64,000 bases of DNA from Balanoglossus misakiensis (Eukaryota > Hemichordata), in assembly GCA_040954595.2 (NCBI GenBank), contig CM082584.2, forward strand, positions 1,302,001-1,366,000. The letters are read 5' to 3'. Positions 44,601 to 52,678 of the stretch are shown here, one piece after another. The notes under the pieces were generated by a model. The model was not told where the DNA came from and did no database searches. It saw only the letters and a program-made list of their open reading frames with translations. A program made the translations under genes and the position numbers. Numbering within the stretch: the stretch's first letter is position 1; the number at the start of each line of letters is the position of its first letter.

Positions 44601-45654
44601 AGTTTTTTTGGCCTGAGACATATCCAATTTCCCAACTGAACATGACACGTGATCAAGCATTTTCGACTTATCAGATGCAATCGCTGAACACCTCACATTA
44701 AGCGAGGTTTTGTCTGTCTTTATACGCGCCCTTTGTATTTGTGCGTGACATGTCCAAGCCTTGTTAGGATCTCCCGTAAAATTCTACTCAAATGATGTAT
44801 ACTTTCATACCTACGACTGACAGGTATTTTCAGCGTTGCCAGCTGATTGTTTGTCAGGTACCGCTTTATAACAAGACGCCCCTCTGAGTTGATAACCTGC
44901 AATGTAACATCATTCAATTGGTCTAGTCATGTTAGCATTAGTAAAATGCTTCAAAAGTGTTAAAGGGACATGATACAAGACACCGTTTATGTTAGTGAAT
45001 GAACGTTCAACCACACACAACTTCCATCCCGCTTGTATGATACGAGAGTAAAAACTCGCCCGAAATGAATAAATGGTAGAGACCGTTTATTCATTTTGGC
45101 GACTTTTTAAAACTCTCGTGTCTATACAAGCGGAGTGGAAGGTGTGTATGGTTGAACGTTGATTCACTATATCCACATGTAGAATAATATAAACGCAGTC
45201 TTGTATCAAACATAATTAATGGAAAAAGGGCAGCGAGAGAGAGACTTTGTCCCTTTAATGAATACAGCCACAATGTTCTGTTTATATCTACTGACGGACC
45301 AGGCATGGATTGTCACGTATAATTCTTTGAAACGTTTGGTCCTCTGAAGAAATCTGAGCACTCATCTACTCAGTTTGCTTATATTTTCTTCCTCCACCAG
45401 TCAGTGGTATCGTCCGATTTGATACTCCACTCTAAGCCTCTTTCTGAATGGCTCTTGAAGTTGTGATCTGTAAGTCTTAAACCTTTCATCACTTTCACCT
45501 TTCACCCCCCCCCCCCCCGTTTCCAACATTACCATAGAAAACAATTGGTTTTGACTGAACCATGTTGGTGAAAGGGCTAGGGTCAATTCAACTTACCTTC
45601 TGGACATTCATATTTCACAAAGGGTGTTCCAAACAGCGCTCCAAGATCCAATTG
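38466..45654 (-). CDS. C-type lectin domain, four exons (partial gene)
   Basis: Exons (plus coordinates) 45597-45654, 44815-44896, 39131-39249 and 38466-38681 join in phases 1, 2 and 1 to give one complete C-type lectin-like domain. It starts at ECPEG, continues through SCYK and ENTC, then GGHLTVI, HGWIG, RWPDTEPD, QCVRL and ARCDD, and ends in a CE motif. C-type lectin domains bind carbohydrate or protein outside the cell. The calcium-site triplet is EPD rather than EPN or QPD, so sugar binding is doubtful. The third exon of the set is split from the second by a 4.2-kb stretch full of repeats, within a 5.6-kb intron. The 5' end of the gene is upstream of 45654 and not seen. The 3' side ends in phase 1 and could splice to the CUB exon at 35881-36032. 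Confidence 0.8.
38736..38752. repeat. G homopolymer in intron
   Basis: A run of 16 or so G on the plus strand, beside CCCCC. Length is likely to vary between reads. No functional role is suggested. Confidence 0.85.
39131..39249 (-). CDS. Exon: middle of the C-type lectin domain
   Basis: 119 bases, phase 2 to 1, acceptor TTATTTTCAG, donor GTGAGT. It encodes FYGGHLTVIEG, ENRYAG and HGWIG. The GGHL block and the WIG block are the most conserved parts of the long-form lectin fold, and this exon carries both. Confidence 0.9.
39970..40315. mobile_element. GC-rich foldback element
   Basis: The left arm (GGGGCTGGGGGTTGCTGCAG and the following TTTGCAGCCCCTCCATCTCC) returns as reverse complement at the right end (GGAGATGGAGGGGCTGCAAA then CTGCAGCAAGGGCTGGGGG). 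Arms are about 50-60 bp and the loop about 230 bp. No target duplication was established. Open frames across it are stop-poor because of base composition. Confidence 0.8.
41293..41440. mobile_element. Truncated TTAA-type miniature element
   Basis: TTAAAGGTATACGGTCACC at 41293 and the blocks CTATGGAAAATTAGCTATA, GTTACCATGG, AGCCAATCACAGATTTT and GGTGGCACACG match the element at 28961-29153 in reverse orientation. The match fades after CAGCCATATATGG, so the far end is missing. Confidence 0.75.
43975..44180. repeat. CTGA/CTGT simple repeats with GAGC run
   Basis: Diverged (CTGA)n and (CTGT)n repeats with GAGAGAGAGAG and GAGCGAGCGAGCGAGCGA in the middle. A simple-sequence region with no coding sense. 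Confidence 0.9.
44815..44896 (-). CDS. Exon: N-terminal part of the C-type lectin domain
   Basis: 82 bases, phase 1 to 2, acceptor ACATTGCAG, donor GTAGGT. In this phase it encodes GYQLRGASCYK and SAGNAENTCQS, which is the expected start of a lectin domain (C-Y, then the alanine-rich helix ending in cysteine) and runs straight into FYGGHL of the next exon. Using a donor four bases further on (GTATGA) would put a stop codon at the end, so the GTAGGT donor is preferred. Confidence 0.8.
44960..45258. mobile_element. TTAA-flanked foldback element (copy 3)
   Basis: Starts TTAAAGGGACATGATAC and ends ACTTTGTCCCTTTAA. TTAA lies at 44960-44963 and 45255-45258. It shares the CAACTTCCATCCC, GAATAAATGGTAGAGACC and CCACATGTAGAATAA blocks with the other copies. 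The left arm is internally deleted. Confidence 0.82.
45597..45654 (-). CDS. Exon: start of the lectin module
   Basis: 58 bases, phase 0 to 1, acceptor TTTGTAACAG, donor GTAAGT. It encodes 19 residues ending FVKYECPEG, and ECPEG is the usual lead-in to a C-type lectin domain. The start is in phase 0, so another coding exon must lie further upstream. I did not find it before the LINE. Confidence 0.75.
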
Positions 45655-45770
45655 CTGTTACAAATAAACAATAAGTTAGCTGCCAGTACACTCAATGATG
45701 TACGCGCAGAACGTCAACTGGTAAACTGTGCGCCTGTGTCTCTTCCCATAGGAGTACATGGAGAATAGTT

Positions 45771-45968
45771 AGAAAACTCCCTTCTACTATTGTCATTTTC
45801 ATGAAATTTTACACATAGCTCCGACAAATCAAAATAAATTCACCACGGTCTATTTTGAGATAAACTTTGTTCAATATTGTATCCATAGGCAAACCATTGG
45901 TAGAAAATGCTGACCGTCAGCAGTTTTCTTCAATTATCGACTAAATTCACGGCCTTGTTTAAAGTCGA
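45771..45968. repeat. Dispersed repeat, inverted relative of 29512-29740
   Basis: Reverse-complement blocks CTTCTACTATTGTCATTTTC, GAAATTTTACACATAGCTC, TCTATTTTGAGATAAA and CAAACCATTGGT match the intron repeat at 29512-29740 in order. Unclassified. Confidence 0.7.
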
Positions 45969-46077
45969 AAACAAGTGCAGTGACCCAAAATGGATTTACA
46001 TTATACATACAAATCAGAAACGAAAATCCACGATTAAAAGAAATGACAATGCTTTAAATTTTACCGATCGTACATCC

Positions 46078-46405
46078 TTAACTCGCTGCCCTTTTCCATG
46101 TTTGATACAAAACATCGTTTATGTTAATGTAAATGTGGATATATAGTGATGCAACGTTCAACCGCGCACACCTTCCATCCCGCATGTAGACACGAGAGCG
46201 AAAACTCGCCAAACTGAAAAATCGGTCTCTACCATTTATTCATTTTGGGCGAGTTTTTACTCTCATATCATACAAGCAGGATGGAAGTTGTGTGTGGTTG
46301 AACGTTCATTCACTACATATACACATGCCCATTAATATAAACGGTGTCTTGTATCAAACATAATTAATAGAAAAGGGCGACGGGAGAGAGAGTTTGCCCC
46401 TTTAA
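46078..46405. mobile_element. TTAA-flanked foldback element (copy 4)
   Basis: TTAA at 46078-46081 is followed directly by CTCGCTGCCCTTTTCC, so the outer end of the left arm is missing. The right end is intact, with GAGAGAGTTTGCCCCTTTAA. The centre has ACCATTTATTCATTTTGGGC as in the other copies. Confidence 0.8.
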
Positions 46406-47548
46406 GGCGACATGATGCATGAAGTGGCGAGAGATAAACGCGACTGACCACCGCATTAAACACTGTCAAGCAAGGCACTTCAAATGCCAATTGTTTAAGT
46501 GTGTACTAAGTAATAGCTTCATGTACCATGTCCTGGGGGGGGGGGGGGAGGGGTCAAATCACAACAGTTGGACATGTACGAATATGAAGAGACGATATCA
46601 GTTTTTTTCATGTCTTCCTTTAGTAAACAATCTTTTTTGAACTTTGTATAGAGTTCATTGAACTTTACTTTAGCTTATGAACTCTCATTTGCACATCGTC
46701 ATCTTGAAATTGTGTCGACTTTATCATAAGGTTTTTATAACTCAATTAGGTCGCAAAACCTATTTAAGTTAGTGAGAATAGGACGTTCACCTTTTGGGTT
46801 GATGGCTACAGACGTTAATCCTGACTCATACACATGTTGCAGCCAGTATACTCTGCAGACATTGGACACAATAGTTTTACGAACCATTAAATTTTATTGG
46901 ACCATCAAGTTTATTGACCCATGACGTTCATATAAATTTTATGACACGACTGACGCTATAATCGGTCCATACCTTCGGCGAGCCAAGTGTTTTACAACAT
47001 CATAAGATATTAATACCTATCACCCAGTCAAACGATTTCAAGTTATACAATTTCCACGCCAATAGGACGCCTTTAGGGGGAAATGCAACCAGGTATCCTG
47101 AATAGGAAAATATTTCGGGTATCTGTCAAGTTTAGTCCCATATTTAGGGGACCAAGAGCCCTCATGCGCTTGGTCCCCTTCTGTTATTGCTGGAGTTTGT
47201 CTTCTTTCTTCTTGAGTCGTTTTTTTACGCCCGTTTTTCTCTGAAATTCCGGCCGGTGCGCCTTCCAAATTTGGCACGGTGGTTGGGGCCCATAGTACTG
47301 GTGCACCTGCCCTTTGAATTTGTAATTAGTCACGTGACTTTGTTGCTATAATCGAGCGAAATTTTCAAATTGACCTAATTTGCACGTTAATGGGGGCATG
47401 TACATTCTTTTCGCGATTTTTGTAGACCATGTGGCCAAAATCCCCTGTGCCAAATTTCAAGGTCCTAGGCCACGTCGATTTTGAGAAGAAGAATTTTGTA
47501 ATATTTTTTCGCTTTTTTTGGTGGGCTGAGGACGGACACTGGGGCATC
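46406..47548. other. Intergenic or intronic, no gene recognised
   Basis: Contains a G run near 46536-46548 and a segment around 47300-47560 with CCAAATTTCAAGG and GAGAAGAAG motifs that resemble the dispersed repeat style seen at 32.2-34.0 kb. No exon of the lectin gene and no conserved domain was found on either strand. Confidence 0.5.
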
Positions 47549-47695
47549 GGACTTTGACCGTCATTACGTTATGTTGTGGAGATCTCATTAGCAGGCTACT
47601 CACTTCTGGCGGGTTGCAGTAGTCCTTGGAAAATCGGCTAAAATACGTAAACAGACCAGTGATTATTTTCCACAGAATGAATTTTGGGACAACAC
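47549..47695. repeat. Repeat flanking the LINE on the left
   Basis: The blocks ATGTTGTGGAG, TCATTAGCA, AAAATACG and CAGACCAGTGATT, ending TTCAGG, align with 50109-50270 on the far side of the LINE in the same orientation. This suggests the LINE sits between two copies of a repeat, or has been inserted into a tandem pair. Confidence 0.65.
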
Positions 47696-47743
47696 ATTAT
47701 CGGAGTTCAGGCTGTGTTAGGGCGTTTTATTGAATTACGCTGA

Positions 47744-48280
47744 GTTTGGATTGACCACTGTGTTACCACTGACATTTCTCATAGCAATGTTCTTTCAATT
47801 TCGAGTCTTTGCAATGTTGTTGACTCCGACCATATTCCTGTTTCAATAGAGGTTCATTTCAACACTTCTGCTGATGAAAGCTTCAGCAGTAGTTCCTTCA
47901 AGCAATGTAATTTTCGAGTTGATTGGAAAAAATTGTCACAGCAGAATATATCCGCCTACACCGGTTGTACCAAAGCCAAGATTGATAAGATTAATTTATC
48001 CGAAGAGTTATTCTGCAGTAATGTGAACTGTACAGACCCTTCGCATTTACAGGCAATTGATACTTGTTATAGTAGTATTGTGGACGCATTGAATTGTGCT
48101 GCAAAAGATACCATTAGGCGTAAGTTTCACCAGAAAGTTCATGTTGTGCCTGGCTGGAACGATTTTGTAAAAGAAAGTCACGACTATGCCCGTTCCATGT
48201 TTTTATTATGGGTTAATGTGGGTAAACCTAAACAAGGCCCGCTTTTTGAAACCATGAAATCTTCCAGAGCTCGTTTTTAG
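47744..48280 (+). pseudogene. LINE endonuclease end and linker, broken
   Basis: Open in one frame after the TGA near 47738. It carries WIDHC and the SDHIPV motif (last catalytic motif of the endonuclease), then a linker with PGWNDFVKESH and GKPKQGP, to the TAG at 48278-48280. Sequence after that stop continues the same frame for some codons (YALRPCKK) before the frame shifts. Confidence 0.75.
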
Positions 48281-48281
48281 T

Positions 48282-49079
48282 ATGCTTTACGTCCTTGTAA
48301 AAAGATTGAGAATCAAAATAGGCTGCCACAAACAGAACGACTTCTGGAAGGAAGTCAGAAAGCAAACTAGCATAAAAACGCCGCTTTCTGACACTGTAGG
48401 TGGAGCGACTGGTGAGAGTGAAATTGCAATTATGTGGCACAAGCATTTCAGTGATATTTTGAATTCTGTCCAGGCTCAGACTGGTAAAAATGACATCGAG
48501 GAGAAAATGAAGTATGTTAAATTTTCTTCTGATATGTATGTTTCTGAAGACGAAGTAATTTCTGCTATACATAAGTTACCTGACGGTAAGACAGCTGGCA
48601 TTGACAATATTTTAGCTGAGCACCTCAAATTCTCAGACTCCTCTATTTTACCCTTTTTGACTTGTTGTATTAATGCAATGATTGTTCATGGTTACCTGCC
48701 AACTGAGGCTATCAATGTTATTTTAGTTCCAATTATTAAGGATAAAACTAAGCTTTGTAGTGATGCCAGTAACTACCGGCCGATAGCACTAGCAACTGTT
48801 TTCTCTAAAGTTTTTGAGCATATTTTACTTTCTCGTTGTGAGGAGTTTCTTACCTCTCATTATTTACAATTTGGTTTCAAGCGAGAACATTCAACTGACC
48901 TGTGTTTATTTGCATTTAAAGAAATCATTAGCTACTACACCAGCAATGGAAGACCAGTGTTTACTTGTTTTCTGGATGCTTCAAAAGCTTTTGACAGAGT
49001 TAATCACGTTAAACTGGTTATAATTAACAAGCACATCGACAGGAATGTTCCCTTGTATGCTGTACGAATTTTATATTAA
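48282..49079 (+). pseudogene. LINE reverse transcriptase, N-terminal part
   Basis: 265-codon frame with FWKEVRK, a D-GKTAGIDNI motif, SNYRPIAL and FLDASKAFDRVNH (reverse-transcriptase blocks up to the first catalytic aspartate, FLDAS). It stops at TAA (49077-49079) inside a region that normally reads through to WYRNQ, which is present directly after the stop in the same frame. Confidence 0.82.
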
Positions 49080-50117
49080 TGGTACAGAAATCAATTGTTT
49101 ACTGTGTTGTGGGGTAATGAAACCTCAGAGTTGTTTTCTGTTTCTAACGGTGTAAGACAAGGGGGAGTACTCTCTCCCTATCTTTTTAATGTCTACATTG
49201 ATGATATTATCAATGCACTCTGTAAAGCCAAAGTTGGCTGTACCATGTGTGGTGTCAGCGCTAACATTTTAGGTTACGCTGACGACATGACTCTACTCAG
49301 TCCAAGTATTAAGGGTCTACGCCGTCTTCTTAGAATTTGTGAAATTTATGGCAAGGATTATGATATCATTTATAATTCTAGTAAAACTGTGTGCATGCGT
49401 TTTAATGGGAAGAATATGAGCGTTCAAAGAATTCCTTCGGTTAAACTTAATGATATCACTTTAAAGTTTGTACCTGTACACACCTATCTGGGCCATGTTA
49501 TATCTTGTGATGGTTGTGATAATGAAGATATTGAACGACAGAGAAGAGCATTTTGTGTAAGAGCAAACATGATATTGAGACATTTTCAACATTGTAGTCA
49601 AGATGTGAAGAAAGTTTTATTTTTGGCATATTGTAGTAATATTTACTGTTGCAGTTTGTGGGCATCCTTTAAAGTTAAACCGATGAAAAAATTTAAAACT
49701 ATGTACAATAATGTTTGCAGAAGATTTCTCGGTCTTCCGCCATTTTGCTGTGCATCGGGTATGTTTGCTACAAACCATGTACATGTATTGTCACTTGGTG
49801 AAGTTTTTAGACGCAATATGTACAGTTTTAAGCGTAGACTCGAAAATTCTTCTAATGTTTTACTTGATGCGATCTGTTCATCAGATAGAGCGACTGACAG
49901 CATATTTTTTCAAACATTGGCGAAAGCAATTGTATATCATGTAAGTTTTTTTGTGTGTGTGTCTCAGTTTCAGATTTTTATTATTGTTTTTTTTTCTTCT
50001 CTGTTTTGGGTATATGGACTTTTTTTAAAGTCTGAAATAAAGAATTATTATTATTTGTTAGCTGTTGCCATTCAAATGTGTCTACGCAAACCCGGCTACA
50101 CTGGCAGTGGGCTTTGA
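49080..50117 (+). pseudogene. LINE reverse transcriptase, C-terminal part
   Basis: Same frame as the preceding piece. It contains WYRNQ, GVRQGGVLSPYLFNVYIDD, GYADDMTLL (the second catalytic aspartate pair) and HTYLGHVI, with the thumb and C-terminal segment. The LINE probably ends in practice near 49950-50062. The last ~40 codons run through the 3' untranslated tail and are unlikely to be real. Confidence 0.82.
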
Positions 50118-50270
50118 CTCTAAGTCGCTAATGTTGTGGGAGGTTTCATTAGCATTGTAGTCACATGTAGTGGATAGTAGTTTGGGAAATTGCCTGAAAT
50201 ACGCCAGCAGACCAGTGATTTTCTTGCACGAAGGGAGTATGGTACCAGCAATAATCAGAGATCAGGCTTC
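50109..50270. repeat. Repeat flanking the LINE on the right
   Basis: Counterpart of 47549-47695 with shared ATGTTGTGGGAG, TTCATTAGCA, GAAATACGCC and CAGACCAGTGATT, ending ATCAGG. Confidence 0.65.
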
Positions 50271-50641
50271 GTTGCCGTTCAAAAGTTCCTACTTCAGTCG
50301 TGATGTTGCAACTGGACGTTCAGTATGGGGGTCGGCCCGCAGGTGGCCGTGTGGGTTATCAGGTCGCCCGTAACGGCACGCAGCTACATGCAGCTGTATG
50401 GGACCAAAATAATACACCCGATTCGGGGGTCACCTGTGACACCTGCTTAACTCAATAATTATGTGCATGCGTAATTGTGGGGTCAATGAAAGGGGTGGTA
50501 ACGTGGTATTTGTTGCACATGGATCAATATGAAGTCCGATTTTCCCGTCAAGTTGTGGGCGACCTTATGTGACCTTTCACCTACTTTTGCTTAGTGAGCA
50601 TCCACAGAAGATGCATGCAGCTTTGGCTTGGGGGGGGGGGG
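50271..50641. repeat. Degenerate ~240-bp repeat, left side of the LTR element
   Basis: The blocks ATGGGACCA, GGGGTCACCTGTGACACCTGC, TGTTGCACATGG and GCAGCTTTGG recur after the LTR element at 59500-59790. The last 12 bases before the LTR (50630-50641) are G. This is the pre-insertion sequence. Confidence 0.75.
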
Positions 50642-51595
50642 TGTGGCTGAAGCCATGCAAAAACAAAGGAATTTAGTATTTTTAATTATGAGGGATAAGC
50701 ACGAACAGTTTGTTGCCTAAAAACCTTACTCCATAAAAATAGTTCCCTTTTTGTTACGAGTTTCGATATTGTAGACTTTTAATTTTCACAGAGAAAGATG
50801 TTGTGACTTTATGTGTACCTTTGAAGGTCATTGTGAACACATCGACAAACCATATTTCGCCCAAAAGTTTTACAAGTAGTCCATCTACGATTGTCATATC
50901 ACTACACATTTTTTACCTCGTGTTTTCGACTTCGCTATGGGACGGTGAAGTACACCCTCGTCTCTCGTTTCGCACCCTTTGATATTTCGTTCGTATTTCG
51001 AAACTTCCCGACCACATACAAGGCTTTACAAGTCGCCAGCGAGGTAATATATCTTTCGGTATTCTTACAGATATGAATTGTATTTCGTGAAACTTTATTG
51101 CAATTAGACTTTGACGAGTTGTCTGCATCTTGTACATCAGTCACGTACATCGAACTGTGTTGCTTGCACATATCTGTTTTCGATTGAAATCATTCTCGAT
51201 TTTCGTATATGTAATTCTTTCGATTTGACATTTTGTATTTGTATTTATGTTTCAGTTTTTACGGTTTACGGTTTACTCGGTCTATACCATTCGGTCTTGG
51301 TCTATTCGAGACAAGGTCTATTACGGTCTAAGACTATTCGGTTTACTCGGTCTTTTCGTACCACGGTTTATTCGGTCTATTCGAATCAGTCTCGGTCATT
51401 CTCGAGGTCTATTTGGCCTATTCGCATCGAGGTCTGCGCACATCTCGTCTTTCGAAGTCTTTCGACTATTGTGTACAGTCTCGTACGGTCGCTTTCGGCG
51501 ATCGCTCGATCGATTTATCGATAATAAACCGAAGACCCGTATATGGAAACTCGACTCTGACTTTTGAATATTACGGAAAAGCTTTGGCGGTCACA
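50642..51595 (+). repeat. 5' LTR
   Basis: 954 bp, starts TGTGGCTGAAGCC and ends GGCGGTCACA. It has repeated TCGGTCTATTCG-like motifs in the second half and AATAAA at 51523. It differs from the 3' LTR at three sites that I could find (near 50682, 50699 and 51121). Open frames within are not genes. Confidence 0.95.
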
Positions 51596-52282
51596 GTAAA
51601 AACTCGGGCGCAAGTAAAAACTCGAGCGCGAGTAGGAACTCGGACCTTCGAAACAGAACTCGGAACGGACGTAAGTCTTTCAACGATTTTATTGCTGTTC
51701 GATCTGGAGGTGAAATTATCGTCCTACACCATTGTGTGTGACGTCATCGGTTCATCCGAAGACTCGTCGTCGAGGGCGCTGTTACATGGTTCAGCCAGTA
51801 TTCGCCTATTACCCTACTGTTGAATCAACCCATGAAGACTACAGACTGCAGAGAAGAGTGAAGATGTTCAGCGACTGTTAACAGAAGCAGCGGATTGAAC
51901 ATTCTGGACACTCTCCTTCGGAATTAGGACAGAATATTGAACATTGACTTTGAACATTAATATTGAACTTTGAACTCTGAGCACATTTCCTCATTGTCAT
52001 TTTGGCTTGTGTGCATGTGTGATTTGAACATTCAGTTTTATCAATGTCCCCAAATTGTGCACATTAGTGTCACTCGTATCAGCCTTTGCGATACAAAGAG
52101 TCTCCTTTGTTGAAACTCACACAGTTTTGTATTTGTCAAAGTGTTTGAAATTGTTCACTGTCAGTACCCGGCATCAAATTGCTTGTGTTACTCCCTCGGG
52201 TTTAGATTTCTAAATTTGTATCTGCACTGAATAGTCACAGTGATTGTTTCAGCTCTCTAGTTGTGTTCACCCAAGTTCAACT
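51596..52282 (+). promoter_or_regulatory. Leader of the BEL element with possible splice signals
   Basis: Non-coding leader starting with three AACTCG-containing repeats. GTAAGT at 51671 is a consensus donor and TGATTGTTTCAG at 52241-52252 is a good acceptor 31 bases before the ATG at 52283. A spliced leader is possible but unproven. Confidence 0.45.
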
Positions 52283-52678
52283 ATGGCCGAAAAGGACACA
52301 CAGGAATCAGTGCCAACCGCTGATGATCAAGGTAAGCCTGATGAAACAGATCAAATTGTAACAAAAGCAGAGATCCATGAAACTGAAATGGATGAAAATG
52401 TGTATACATTACGCAGATCAGAACGAGTACCCAAGCTTACTGAGAAAGCTAGGGAAGGTAAGTTAATTGATTTGGAGAAGCAGTTCTGGCGTACTCACAA
52501 TCGGTTGTTGTCATTTGTGAACAACCCTGACATATTCGACAAAGAGTCTGTAGAAAACATATATACTATTTTGAAAGAAATAGAGCGCGAGCGCACTGTT
52601 TTGATTGAAATTCATGATCAGATACGCGCCGTGTCGGACACCCCCTTAGAGGATGTATTGAAAGCCGTCGATGTTTGA
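52283..52678 (+). CDS. BEL gag N-terminal segment
   Basis: 131 codons from ATG 52283 (context CTATGG) to TGA 52676-52678. An upstream in-frame TTG at 52244 is not a likely start. It has an acidic N-terminus, LRRSERVPKLTEKAREG and KQFWRTHNRLL, as seen at the start of BEL gag proteins. Its end overlaps the long downstream frame, which is open from 52618 in the minus-1 frame. This may be a programmed minus-1 shift, or a one-base disruption of what is normally one polyprotein. Confidence 0.75.
   Translation: MAEKDTQESVPTADDQGKPDETDQIVTKAEIHETEMDENVYTLRRSERVPKLTEKAREGKLIDLEKQFWRTHNRLLSFVNNPDIFDKESVENIYTILKEIERERTVLIEIHDQIRAVSDTPLEDVLKAVDV

Larger units (their letters stand above)
39250..44814. 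other. 5.6-kb intron inside the lectin domain, mostly repeats
   Basis: Contains the foldback element at 39970-40315, a truncated TTAA element at 41293-41440, G-rich and C-rich runs near 40605-40640 and 42225, and the simple repeats at 43975-44180. Several open frames of 60-130 codons occur on both strands but show no domain, codon bias or splice support. Confidence 0.6.
47700..50062 (+). mobile_element. Decayed non-LTR retrotransposon (LINE)
   Basis: Plus-strand remnant with the end of an AP-type endonuclease (WIDHC and SDHIPV), the linker, a reverse transcriptase (NYRPIAL, FLDASKAFDRVNH, GVRQGGVLSP, GYADD) and the following thumb region. It ends with AATAAA at 50036 and an ATTATTATT tail. 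Jockey/CR1/L2-like LINEs share this layout, but the clade is not resolved. Damage is clear: a TGA before WIDHC near 47738, a TAG at 48278, a frame change at about 48310-48340, and a TAA at 49077. The first part of the endonuclease and any ORF1 are absent, so it is 5'-truncated. Confidence 0.85.

Noticed and set aside
45380-45470. Minus-strand frame HSERGLEWSIKSDDTTDWW after an AG
   Set aside because: No consensus donor follows, and it sits between two lectin exons that already join in phase.
50891-51823. Open frames inside the 5' LTR and leader (and their copies in the 3' LTR)
   Set aside because: They lie in non-coding LTR and leader sequence and show no domain.
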